Shown here piece by piece: positions 35,803-43,858 of a stretch of 64,000 nucleotides of DNA. This DNA comes from CADEED01 sp963839685 (GTDB lineage: Bacteria > Pseudomonadota > Gammaproteobacteria > Steroidobacterales > Steroidobacteraceae), in NCBI GenBank assembly GCA_963839685.1, contig CAWIVS010000012.1, forward strand, positions 682,001 to 746,000, given 5' to 3'. A program made the translations under genes and the position numbers. How positions within the stretch are numbered: the first letter of the stretch is position 1; each line of letters begins with the position of its first letter. The notes beneath the pieces were generated by a model that was given only the letters and a program-made list of their open reading frames with translations, made no database searches and was not told where the DNA came from.

Positions 35803-37148
35803 CGCAATTTTCCTGACATGTAACGAAGGTCCTCTCGGTTGAGCAGCAGGCGCGGCCAGGGAAGTCCCAGCACCTGGCGAATGGCGACGATGAGCGCGAG
35901 CCAGCGCGCGACGCCGGCTATGAGCACGGCGGCTGCGGCACCGATGGCGCCATAAGGCGGTACCAGGATGAGCAGGCTCAGCAGTGACAGGCCGAGCGTC
36001 GCGACCTGCAGCGTCGACACCACGCCAGGCCGGTCACGCGCGAGGAACAGTTGAACGCTGACCTGGCTCAGCACCGACAAGGCGGCCTCAATCACCAGCA
36101 GCCGGAAAATCCAGTTGGCGGCGGCGAATTCCACGCCAAATGCCAACGTCAGCAACCACTCCCCGAGGATCCACAGGGCGACGCAGGCAACGAACATGCC
36201 GGCTAGCAGGTAACGCAACGCGAGGTCGTGCAGGCGCACGCTCTCCTGCGAATCGCGCCCGGACAGATGCGAGAGAAACACCGACATCACCGCCGTCTGG
36301 GCGAGCTGGATGATGCGCGAGAACGCGAAAGCTACCGCGTAGAGTCCGAGCTGGGCGGGGATCAGCAGCGGAATGAGCACGATGCGATCCAGGAAGAACG
36401 CCGCGGTGAACACCACGTCGTTTAGCGCGCCACGGCTGGAGAACGACAGCAGTGACGGCAGTTCGCGCCATGCGCCGCGAAAACGCGGTTGCAGCCGGCG
36501 CACGAAGTCGGGCAGCACGATGAGCAACGCCACGAAACCGGTGCCTAGCAAGGAGAGCACTGCGTTCCGGGCAGTGAGCGTTCCGAACCACCAGAAGCCG
36601 GTCAGCACGAGCAGGTGCAGCACCTGCGGCAGAAGGTTGGTGAAGTTGCTTCGCCCATATTGGCCGGCGCCCGTGTATGACTGCTTGATGATGAGCGACA
36701 CGGTGTTCACCAGCACGCTGACGAGACAAAGCTGGGCGAACAGCACAACCGAGGCAGGGTATTGCGCCAGGAATCCCGGGATCAGCATCGCGCCTGCCGC
36801 AGCGGCAACGAGTGCCAATGCATTGCCGACGAGCAGGGCGGCACCTATCACCGCTCCGGACTCCGACGCGTTGCGACGCATGCGGAACACGATGGCGCCG
36901 TTCAGTCCTGCGGTGGCTACCATCGCGAACAGTAGTGGCCAGATGCTCACCGCGGCGAACTCGCCGCGGCCCTGCGGGCCTAACAACCGGGCCATGATGA
37001 CGCCGGTGCCGAAATTGGCGCACAGGATCAGCCCCTGCGTGCCCATAGTCTGGAACATCGCAAATAGCGGCCGATCGCCGCGCACCACGCTCGAGGCAAG
37101 CTGGCGCAGACGTTCGAACAGCGACGGTGCTGTGATCTCGCCGGTCAT
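35799..37148 (-). CDS. Wzx-type oligosaccharide flippase
   Basis: This 449-residue polytopic protein has about 12-14 hydrophobic helices, typical of the polysaccharide-transport/MATE-like fold. Examples are TQGLILCANFGTGVIMARLL, AAAAGAMLIPGFLA and LLSLLILVPPYGAIGAAAAV. It should flip undecaprenyl-linked repeat units to the periplasmic face. It overlaps both neighbours by 4 nt (glycosyltransferase upstream, Wza-like downstream), which is strong evidence for one transcript. Confidence 0.9.
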   Translation of the reverse strand: MTGEITAPSLFERLRQLASSVVRGDRPLFAMFQTMGTQGLILCANFGTGVIMARLLGPQGRGEFAAVSIWPLLFAMVATAGLNGAIVFRMRRNASESGAVIGAALLVGNALALVAAAAGAMLIPGFLAQYPASVVLFAQLCLVSVLVNTVSLIIKQSYTGAGQYGRSNFTNLLPQVLHLLVLTGFWWFGTLTARNAVLSLLGTGFVALLIVLPDFVRRLQPRFRGAWRELPSLLSFSSRGALNDVVFTAAFFLDRIVLIPLLIPAQLGLYAVAFAFSRIIQLAQTAVMSVFLSHLSGRDSQESVRLHDLALRYLLAGMFVACVALWILGEWLLTLAFGVEFAAANWIFRLLVIEAALSVLSQVSVQLFLARDRPGVVSTLQVATLGLSLLSLLILVPPYGAIGAAAAVLIAGVARWLALIVAIRQVLGLPWPRLLLNREDLRYMSGKLR

Positions 37149-38296
37149 ACGGTGTGAAGAATCGCGTTGAAGCGATCGGTCATGGCCGCGGCGGAAAACC
37201 TGAGCTCGGCTTCCACCTGGGCTTTCGCGGCGACGGTGCGTGCCCAGTCCGGTTCCTCGAGGTAGCGCGTGATGGCGGCGCTGAGCGCTGGCGCATCGTT
37301 CATGGGCGTGAGCTGTCCGGTGACGCCGTGCGTGACGATTTCGCGCGCGCCACCGGCGTCACTCGCGATCACCGGCGTGCCCACGAACATCGACTCCACG
37401 ATCACACGCCCAAAGGGCTCGGGTGCCGTCGAGCAATGAACAACCACATCGCAGGCCGCCATGATGGCCACGACCTCGTCGACGTGACCGGCAAACGTCA
37501 CGCGCTTGGAGATCCCGAGTTCGTGCGCCAGCGCCTTCATGCGCTGTTCGTGTTCTTCCTCGCCGAACAGCGCGCCGCCGGCGATCACGGCATTGGCACC
37601 GGGAACCTGCGCCATGGCGCGCAGGAATACATCCTGTCCCTTCCACTGACAGATGCGGCCGAACATGCCGATGAGCGGCGCTCCGTCGCGACTGAACAGA
37701 TTGCGATAGCGGGTGATCTTCACCCTGTCGCGCGTCTGCGCGGCGACGAGGTCGCGGCGCGTCATGGGATGGATGATGCTCACGCGCTCGCTGCGGCCGC
37801 CCGAGGCGAGCCAGGCCTGCATACTGGCTTCGGAATTGAGGATGACGTGGTCGGCGGAAACCCGAGCCAGCGTCACCAGGAAACGCACCAGCAGCGGATT
37901 GAAGTGATCCTTCGAGAGGATGTCGTTCATGAACCAGAACACCGGCCGGCGCATGAAAGGCTTCGCGAGGGCGGCAACGACGAACGATTTCTGCGAGAAA
38001 CACACGACGACGCGAAAGCCGCGCGCCTTGCGTGCCACGCCGCGTACCATCGACAGCGTCGCGGGAATCGCGCGCAACAGGGCCGACAGACCGCCTTCGC
38101 GGCGCACCGCGCTGGCCGCGCGCGGTAGTTCGTTCACCGAACAGCGAATGCCGCGCTCATGCAGCATGGCTTCAAGAGAGCCATGCTGCATGAGCATCAC
38201 TTCCGAAGTGTGGGCGACGCATTCGGCCAGATCGATCATCTTGAATTCGGCGCCGCCGGGCACGCCGACGTGGGTCATGAAGAGGATGTGGTTCAT
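37145..38296 (-). CDS. Glycosyltransferase family 4 (GT-B)
   Basis: This 383-residue enzyme has an N-terminal acceptor domain opening ILFMTHVGVPGGAEFKMIDL and a C-terminal nucleotide-sugar domain. The latter contains LIGMFGRICQWKGQDVFLRA, VTFAGHVDEV and the GT4 EPFGRVIVESMFVGTPVIAS motif with the conserved Glu residues. It transfers a sugar to the lipid-linked repeat unit; donor and linkage cannot be told. It overlaps the genes on both sides by 4 nt. Confidence 0.93.
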   Translation of the reverse strand: MNHILFMTHVGVPGGAEFKMIDLAECVAHTSEVMLMQHGSLEAMLHERGIRCSVNELPRAASAVRREGGLSALLRAIPATLSMVRGVARKARGFRVVVCFSQKSFVVAALAKPFMRRPVFWFMNDILSKDHFNPLLVRFLVTLARVSADHVILNSEASMQAWLASGGRSERVSIIHPMTRRDLVAAQTRDRVKITRYRNLFSRDGAPLIGMFGRICQWKGQDVFLRAMAQVPGANAVIAGGALFGEEEHEQRMKALAHELGISKRVTFAGHVDEVVAIMAACDVVVHCSTAPEPFGRVIVESMFVGTPVIASDAGGAREIVTHGVTGQLTPMNDAPALSAAITRYLEEPDWARTVAAKAQVEAELRFSAAAMTDRFNAILHTV

Positions 38297-39726
38297 CGTG
38301 TTGCGCTCCTTGCCAGTGCCGCCAGCCCCAGCCCCAGAAACAGCCAGGCGAAGAATCCGGCCTCACCGGTGTGGACGCTGCCCATGGGCAGCTGCGCCCA
38401 GGCCGCGACGACGACCGCGCGATCGAAATGAAGGTGCTGCGCCACGTCCGGGACGCGCTGGAACAACGTGGCGACGAGAAAAGCCACCGCGCCCAGATAG
38501 GCGCTTCCGGCGATGACGCCGAGCCCACGCCAGATCTCGATGAGCGCACTGTCGAGGATCACGCGATGCATGCCACCCAGGCGGCGCGCCACGCCTATCT
38601 GCCCCAGGCCCTCGCCGACGATCAGGCCTTCGTCCCGCGTCAGCGCTCGATACTGGTTGAGTCGTTCTTCGCCCGATAGGTCGGCGCGCAGGTTGGTCAT
38701 GCTGCTGGCACGCTGCGTGATGGTCTCGCGGATCTGGGGTACGAGCGCCGTGGCGGACAGCCCCACCAGGACTGCCAGTGCGGCGAGAACATTCGCCGGC
38801 CGAAACACGCCCGGGCGAGTGAGCACCAGCAGCAAGGCGCCGAGCAGCGTCGCCGCCCAGATGGTGCGGTACTGCGCCAGCGCGATCCCTAACAACATGA
38901 GCGTGATGAGTGGCACCGCGACGGGAAGTGGACGCTTGAACGCCACCAGGATTCCTGCCGACATCACGGCGCCCAGAGAGCCCGGGGAGTTCATGGTGCT
39001 GAAGACGCGCAGCGCGAATGGCTCGGGCCGGCCGATCGAGTCCATGCCGAGCTCGGCGACGCCTTGCATCCACCTGAGGTCCCAGGAGGGCGGATTGATG
39101 TACTGGAATACGCCGTACAGACCCATGAATGCCCCCGCCCACACCAGGGACTGCTCCATCACCTGCCGTTCCTGCGGGTGCTGGTCGCGGCGCGCGAGAA
39201 GATAGACGGCGAACAGCGGCCCGGCGCTCCACTTGAGGAAGTCGATGGCAGCTGCGGTCACGGCTCCCTGCAGCACGGCGAGAAACGCGCCATACAGGAT
39301 CGTCAGCCCTATCACCAGGAAAGCGCCGAGATACCGCGGCCGGGGGCGCGCCCAGTACTGGAGGAAAGCGAAGCCGGTGAACAGGCAGCACAGGTAGGGG
39401 GTGATGAGCACAGGACTGGTTGAATCGAAGCCCGCCTGATCGTCCACCAGCCTTCGCACCAGCGACACGAAACAGAACAGCAGCACGCAATGAGCCGCGA
39501 ACCACGGCGAACGGCGCGCGAAGAGAAACGCGGCTAACGCCAGATTCATGGCCGGATACGCAATGCGCAGCACGGGCGCGAAGCCGACTGAATACAGCAG
39601 GCAGGGAATCAGGAGCACCGAACACACGACGAGGCTGCCTTCGAAGAACCTGCGCGAGACGGCCGGGCGGACGGTGTCGAAGCCGTAACGGCCCTGATCT
39701 GGAACGACGGACAGCGCTCCGCTCAT
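38293..39726 (-). CDS. O-antigen polymerase/ligase-family membrane protein (Wzy-like)
   Basis: This 477-residue polytopic protein has about 12 hydrophobic helices and a large periplasmic loop with SGEERLNQYRALTRDEGLIV. That is the Wzy_C/O-antigen ligase signature region, followed by GEGLGQIG and LIEIWRGLGVIAG. In this setting it most likely polymerises the repeat units. The start ATG 39724-39726 gives MSGALSVVP and overlaps the upstream GT4 stop by 4 nt. The open frame continues upstream into that gene but is not coding there. Confidence 0.9.
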   Translation of the reverse strand: MSGALSVVPDQGRYGFDTVRPAVSRRFFEGSLVVCSVLLIPCLLYSVGFAPVLRIAYPAMNLALAAFLFARRSPWFAAHCVLLFCFVSLVRRLVDDQAGFDSTSPVLITPYLCCLFTGFAFLQYWARPRPRYLGAFLVIGLTILYGAFLAVLQGAVTAAAIDFLKWSAGPLFAVYLLARRDQHPQERQVMEQSLVWAGAFMGLYGVFQYINPPSWDLRWMQGVAELGMDSIGRPEPFALRVFSTMNSPGSLGAVMSAGILVAFKRPLPVAVPLITLMLLGIALAQYRTIWAATLLGALLLVLTRPGVFRPANVLAALAVLVGLSATALVPQIRETITQRASSMTNLRADLSGEERLNQYRALTRDEGLIVGEGLGQIGVARRLGGMHRVILDSALIEIWRGLGVIAGSAYLGAVAFLVATLFQRVPDVAQHLHFDRAVVVAAWAQLPMGSVHTGEAGFFAWLFLGLGLAALARSATR

Positions 39727-40928
39727 GCAGGGACACCCGTGGGCTGACGCGTGGCCTCTCGCACCGCGAGCTGGCGATCGAGGCCGGTCGACATGGGAGG
39801 CACGCTGCGGAATACATCCCAGCAACCATCGACGAAGTTTCCGTAGGTCTCACGGAAGATCTGCGCCGAAAATCGCTGCGCGTTCTCCCAGCAGTCGAGC
39901 GGCGCAATTCGATCGGCGTTGCGTTCGAACACGGCCACGGCGCCGGCAACAGCTGCGGCATCCTGGCGCTGAAAGAACAAGCCGGTGGGTCTGTCGTGAT
40001 CGAGCCCGCGGATGGTCTCGAGCGCGCCGCCACGGCCGTACGCGATCACCGGCGTACCGCAGGCCTGCGCCTCCACCGGCGTGATACCGAAGTCTTCCTC
40101 GGCGGCGAAAATGAACGCACGTGCGCGCTGCATGAGGTCCGAGAGCACCCTCGACGGCTGGTAGCCGAGAATTTCGACATTGGGACCGGCCAATGCCTTC
40201 ACACGCTTCATCTCCGGGCCATCGCCGATCACCACCAGCTTGCGATCCGGCAACGCGCGGAAGGCTTCGACGATCGCGGTGATCTTCTTGTACGGCACCA
40301 TGCGCGAAGCCGTGAGATAGAACGGCTCCTTGTTGGTGCGCAGCGCGAAGTTATCCACATCCACGGGCGGGTGGATCACGGTGGCATCGCGCCGATACAC
40401 CTTCCAGATGCGTCGCGCGATGAAATGCGAATTGGCGATGTAGTGATCCACGCCGTTGGCGGTGCGCAGATCCCACATACGCGCGCGATGAAGCATCCAG
40501 CGCGCAATCATCCCTTTGAAGCCGTGATCGAGCTTGGCTTCGTCAAGATACTGGTGTTGCATGTCCCACGCGTAACGCATGGGAGAGTGCACATAGGAGA
40601 TGTGCAGCTGATCGGGGCCGGTGATGACGCCCTTGGCAATCGACGAGCTTCCCGACAACACCAGCTCGTATTCGGACAGGTCGAGCTGCTCCATGGCGAA
40701 CATGAGCAGCAGCAGGAACTGCCGGTGATGATGCCGCACGAATGGCAGCTTCTGCGCAAACGTGGTGATTGGCACCTTGCCACGCAGAAAGCCGCGATCG
40801 GCCTCTTTCATGACGTCGACCGAAACGCAGACATCCGATTGCGGATACATCGAGATCATCTGCTCGAGCACGCGTTCGCCGCCTGCGTAAATGTCGAGCT
40901 TGTCGTAAACCAATGCCGTTCTTCTCAT
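39723..40928 (-). CDS. Glycosyltransferase family 4 (GT-B)
   Basis: This 401-residue enzyme begins RRTALVYDKLDIYAGGERVL. Key motifs are ISYVHSPMRYAWDMQHQYLD, HYIANSHFIARRIWKVYRR, YLTASRMVPYKKI and AAEEDFGITPVEAQACGTPV, which carries the donor-binding Glu pair. It resembles WcaI/WbaZ-type mannosyl- or rhamnosyltransferases, but the sugar cannot be assigned. It lies 20 nt after the phosphoglycosyltransferase gene. The minus-strand frame is open far upstream of 40928, but that stretch is a shadow of the next gene. Confidence 0.93.
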   Translation of the reverse strand: MRRTALVYDKLDIYAGGERVLEQMISMYPQSDVCVSVDVMKEADRGFLRGKVPITTFAQKLPFVRHHHRQFLLLLMFAMEQLDLSEYELVLSGSSSIAKGVITGPDQLHISYVHSPMRYAWDMQHQYLDEAKLDHGFKGMIARWMLHRARMWDLRTANGVDHYIANSHFIARRIWKVYRRDATVIHPPVDVDNFALRTNKEPFYLTASRMVPYKKITAIVEAFRALPDRKLVVIGDGPEMKRVKALAGPNVEILGYQPSRVLSDLMQRARAFIFAAEEDFGITPVEAQACGTPVIAYGRGGALETIRGLDHDRPTGLFFQRQDAAAVAGAVAVFERNADRIAPLDCWENAQRFSAQIFRETYGNFVDGCWDVFRSVPPMSTGLDRQLAVREATRQPTGVPA

Positions 40929-40948
40929 TTGCGGAAACTCCCGTGGGC

Positions 40949-42376
40949 TCAGTAAGCGTTGCGGTCTGACCAGACCACTGACACTGTCTTGAGCAGAATT
41001 CTGAAATCGAGCCACAGCGACCAGTGACGCATGTACGCGAGGTCGAGCTCGATGCGCTTGCGCATCGACTCGAGATCGTCGCCGCCGCGGTATCCATTGA
41101 CCTGTGCCCATCCCGTAATGCCGGGCTTCACCTTGTGACGCACCATGTAGCTCGGAATCTCGCGCCGGTAGTGTTCGTTCATGGCGACCGCGTGCGGACG
41201 GGGTCCCACGATGCTCATGCTGCCTTCGAGCACGTTGACGAGCTGCGGCAGTTCGTCGATCGATGTCTTGCGGATGAACGCGCCGACGCGGGTGATGCGG
41301 GAGTCGCCCTTCGCGGCCGCGACGAATGACTGTTTGCCGTCTTCGGTGACGGTCATCGAGCGGAATTTGTAGACCAGGATTTCGCGGCCATCGAGGCCGT
41401 AGCGCTTCTGCTTGAACAGCACTGGTCCGCGCGAGTCCAGGCGGATCGCGACGGCGACTGCGGCCAGCACCGGCAGCAGCAGCACCAGCGCGGTCAGCGC
41501 GATGGCGACGTCGCTGATGCGCTTGGCGATCCACGCCGCCCCATAGAAAGGAGTCTCGCGCACCGCGACCACCGGGATGCCGCCCAGGACGTCGAAGCGA
41601 GCCTGGATGAGGTTGAAGGCGAAGAGATCCGGTACGAAGTAGATGGACGCGGTGGAGTCGTGCAGCGCGTTGAACAGCGAAGTGATGCGCGCGTCGCGGC
41701 TCATGGGCAGCGTGACGTACACCTGGTCGATGTGATTGCGTGATACGTAGTCGGCCAGGTCGGCCGTTTTGCCGAGAATCCTTGCGCCGCAGTTTTCTGC
41801 TACCCGTTCGGGCGCCCGGTCTTCGAAGAACCCGATCACCTCCGTGTGCAGCAGGGGTTCGCTGCGCAGAGTCTGCGCCAGTCTCTGCCCGAGCTCGGTG
41901 ACGCCGACAATGACCGCGCGCTGCGCGGGCTGCTGCCGCATGGCTTTCGTGATCCAGCGGCGTGCCGCGGTTTCGCCCGCGCGCAGCAGCAGCGGGGTCG
42001 CGATCAGCCACGCGACCAACGGCGTCCGATCGAGCGTATGCGCCACGCCGGACAGATAGACGACCAGCGTGATGAGTCCGACCAGCAGCACCCACCGGCC
42101 GGTGATTTCCATGAATACGCGGCCGGGCGCCTGTTGCTCGTCGCTGGCGCCGATGCGCGCGATGCCGAGCACATCGGACGCCCCGAGGAAAGTGAGCACG
42201 GCGATGAGGAAGTATCCGCCGCGCAGCGGTTCCGCCGCCAGCCACAGACATATGAATAGCGAGAGCACCGGGATGATGGGCAAGAGCAGGCTCTTGACCA
42301 CGAACACCATGGGCGCATCTACCGTCGACAGCGCTGTCACCTCTCGGGTGCGCAGCGCCTCGCTGGGTACACTCAT
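40949..42376 (-). CDS. Undecaprenyl-phosphate sugar phosphotransferase (WcaJ-like initiating enzyme)
   Basis: This polyisoprenyl-phosphate hexose-1-phosphate transferase starts the repeat unit, probably with glucose-1-phosphate. Of 475 residues, the N-terminal part has four or five transmembrane helices and a CoA-binding-like cytosolic domain (AVIVGVTELGQRLAQTL). The catalytic C-terminus has KRISDVAIALTALVLLLPVL, KQKRYGLDGREILVYKFRSM, KTSIDELPQLVNVLEG, VGPRPHA and KPGITGWAQVNGYRGG. The start codon overlaps the stop of the small tail-anchored gene (TGATG). It is the second gene of the sigma-54-type operon. Confidence 0.95.
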   Translation of the reverse strand: MSVPSEALRTREVTALSTVDAPMVFVVKSLLLPIIPVLSLFICLWLAAEPLRGGYFLIAVLTFLGASDVLGIARIGASDEQQAPGRVFMEITGRWVLLVGLITLVVYLSGVAHTLDRTPLVAWLIATPLLLRAGETAARRWITKAMRQQPAQRAVIVGVTELGQRLAQTLRSEPLLHTEVIGFFEDRAPERVAENCGARILGKTADLADYVSRNHIDQVYVTLPMSRDARITSLFNALHDSTASIYFVPDLFAFNLIQARFDVLGGIPVVAVRETPFYGAAWIAKRISDVAIALTALVLLLPVLAAVAVAIRLDSRGPVLFKQKRYGLDGREILVYKFRSMTVTEDGKQSFVAAAKGDSRITRVGAFIRKTSIDELPQLVNVLEGSMSIVGPRPHAVAMNEHYRREIPSYMVRHKVKPGITGWAQVNGYRGGDDLESMRKRIELDLAYMRHWSLWLDFRILLKTVSVVWSDRNAY

Positions 42377-42675
42377 CAGGTGCCCAGGTTGAGCGTGCGC
42401 GGCGAACGCAACGATTTCTGCCGGCGGCGGAGCTGCAACGTTATCAGTGCGCCGGCCAGCATCAGCATCAGCATGGAGTCAGCAGTGCCAGGCGCGACAT
42501 CGCCGGTCGCGCTGCGAATGCCATCTGCCACAAGTGCCGCGGGCGCCAGAAGTGCCGGAGCGAACAACTGCGCGGAGTGCGCTGCCGGGGTCACCACTCG
42601 ATGGGTTGCCGAAGGCGACGCGGAGGCCGACAACATCGTCGCAACACTCAGAACACAGACTGCTACGTATTTCAT
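42376..42675 (-). CDS. Small exported protein with C-terminal sorting-like tail
   Basis: This 99-residue protein starts the exopolysaccharide operon. It has a Sec signal peptide (MKYVAVCVLSVATMLSASAS), a low-complexity Ala-rich middle and a C-terminal tripartite tail. The tail consists of the short motif PGTADS, a hydrophobic helix MLMLMLAGALITLQL and a basic cluster RRRQKS. The layout mirrors PEP-CTERM and related exosortase/rhombosortase tails, but the PEP motif is absent and no exosortase is in the window. The start at 42675 has GGGAG upstream. A good -24/-12 promoter lies 44-59 nt before it. The function is unknown. Confidence 0.75.
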   Translation of the reverse strand: MKYVAVCVLSVATMLSASASPSATHRVVTPAAHSAQLFAPALLAPAALVADGIRSATGDVAPGTADSMLMLMLAGALITLQLRRRQKSLRSPRTLNLGT

Positions 42676-42718
42676 GAGATCTCCCACACAGAAATAGCGA
42701 AGCCCTCGAGTGGACAGA

Positions 42719-42734
42719 TGCAAGGGCAATGCCA
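42719..42734 (-). promoter_or_regulatory. Sigma-54 (-24/-12) promoter of the exopolysaccharide operon
   Basis: On the minus strand the sequence TGGCAT-TGCCC-TTGCA matches the RpoN consensus TGGCAC-N5-TTGCA at all but one core position, with exact GG-N10-GC spacing. Transcription should start about 12 nt downstream, near 42707, leaving a leader of some 30 nt with a GGGAG ribosome-binding site. Sigma-54 control by PrsR-type activators is known for PEP-CTERM/EPS loci. The activator gene is not in this window. Confidence 0.75.
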
Positions 42735-42988
42735 CAATGCAACAAATGACACACAAGGCGCTGACGAGGCTTCGGTTGCCCGCCTTGCGCGCCAGGTTGC
42801 ACGCGCCGGCGGGAATCGTCGTCCCGACGCGGCACCGACGAAGTGCATCAGGAGCGGGTTTTGTAGTTAGTGGTGCGTAGTTAGGAAGGATGTCGGCCGG
42901 TGGCGTCACCCCGGTGAGAAAAGCTCTGCCATGCGTGAAAAATGCTCACCCTGAGTGGATGCAAATCGGCGACGTCGTACGACGCCCA

Positions 42989-43028
42989 TGACGCACTGAT
43001 AGTTAGCAAACGCGCAGCTGACGCACTG
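42989..43028. promoter_or_regulatory. Paired direct repeats, candidate enhancer-binding sites
   Basis: TGACGCACTG occurs at 42989-42998 and 43019-43028 in the same orientation. The 30-bp spacing is close to three helical turns, so both would lie on one face of the DNA. They lie about 270-310 bp upstream of the sigma-54 start on the minus strand, a normal distance for an activator site. Confidence 0.5.
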
Positions 43029-43102
43029 TTGTTGTGTTTGCTCTTGCAAAGGATTCCCACAATTGTGCCCGGGCGCCTCCAAATCTCGTTGCGCACCGTG
43101 GA

Positions 43103-43858
43103 ATGGCAATTGCATTGACTACGGTCGTGATTTCCACAGTGACCGATGACACCGCTGTACCTGCCGAACGCGCCAGCGCGTCCGTAAGTGCCCGCGCGGC
43201 GGTTTTCTGGTCATTGCTGACGTTGTTGCTGCCGTGGGCGCTGCGCCGGCGGCTTCTAAACCTGGCGTGCGGTTACTCCATCGCGCCGGGCACGCGCGTG
43301 GGATTCTCCGTCGTGGCCTGCACGCACCTGCACATGGAGTCCGGGGCGCGCATCGGGCACTTCAACGTCATCAAGGGAGCTCGCCTCGAGATGCGCGACA
43401 ATTCGTCCATCGGAGACTTCAACTGGATCGCAGGACTGCCGCTCGAATCCACGCGCCACTTTGCCGCCGAGGTCGGACGCGATCCGGCGTTGTGTCTTGG
43501 CAGACACGCGGCGCTGACGTCGCGACATTTTCTCGACTGCTCGAATCGCATCGGCATCGGGGAGTTCGCGACGATCGCCGGCGCTCGCACCCAGATCCTC
43601 ACGCATGCGATCGACCTGCGGAGCAATGCGCAGGTCTCGGCGCCCGTGACCATTGGCTGCTACTGTTTCGTCGGCACGGCTTGCGTGGTGCTCAAGGGCG
43701 CACGGCTGCCGGATTGTTCGGTGCTGGCCGCCGGCTCTTCGCTGGCGCGCGCTCACGAAGAGCCCTTCACTCTGTATTCGGGCGTTCCCGCAACCCCGGT
43801 GAAGGCGCTGGAACGCGATGGCGCCTATTTTTCCCGAGTGCGCGGCTTCGTCGATTGA
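43103..43858 (+). CDS. Hexapeptide-repeat acyltransferase
   Basis: This 251-residue protein has a hydrophobic N-terminal segment (FWSLLTLLLPWALRRRLLNL) followed by left-handed beta-helix turns: IAPGTRVGFSVVACTHLH, GARIGHFNVIKGARLEMR, IGIGEFATIAGARTQ, TIGCYCFVGTACVV and SVLAAGSSLARAH. It is likely a sugar O-acetyltransferase of the WcaF/maltose-acetyltransferase type working on the exopolysaccharide. The start at 43103 (MAIALTTV) is preferred. A GTG at 43034 would add 23 residues. It overlaps the convergent glycosidase gene by 34 nt. Confidence 0.85.
   Translation: MAIALTTVVISTVTDDTAVPAERASASVSARAAVFWSLLTLLLPWALRRRLLNLACGYSIAPGTRVGFSVVACTHLHMESGARIGHFNVIKGARLEMRDNSSIGDFNWIAGLPLESTRHFAAEVGRDPALCLGRHAALTSRHFLDCSNRIGIGEFATIAGARTQILTHAIDLRSNAQVSAPVTIGCYCFVGTACVVLKGARLPDCSVLAAGSSLARAHEEPFTLYSGVPATPVKALERDGAYFSRVRGFVD

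Larger units (their letters stand above)
42676..43102. promoter_or_regulatory. Divergent control region of the exopolysaccharide cluster
   Basis: This is a 427-bp gene-free stretch between the operon's first gene (minus) and the acetyltransferase (plus). It holds a sigma-54 promoter (42719-42734), a 12-bp perfect palindrome CGTCGTACGACG at 42973-42984, and two copies of TGACGCACTG at 42989-42998 and 43019-43028. The middle (about 42740-42960) has no feature I can name. Confidence 0.7.

Noticed and set aside
39723..42251. A single 842-codon minus-strand open frame
   Set aside because: Only its C-terminal half (from 40928) is a real GT4 gene. The upstream half is Arg-rich shadow coding antiparallel in frame to the WcaJ-like gene.
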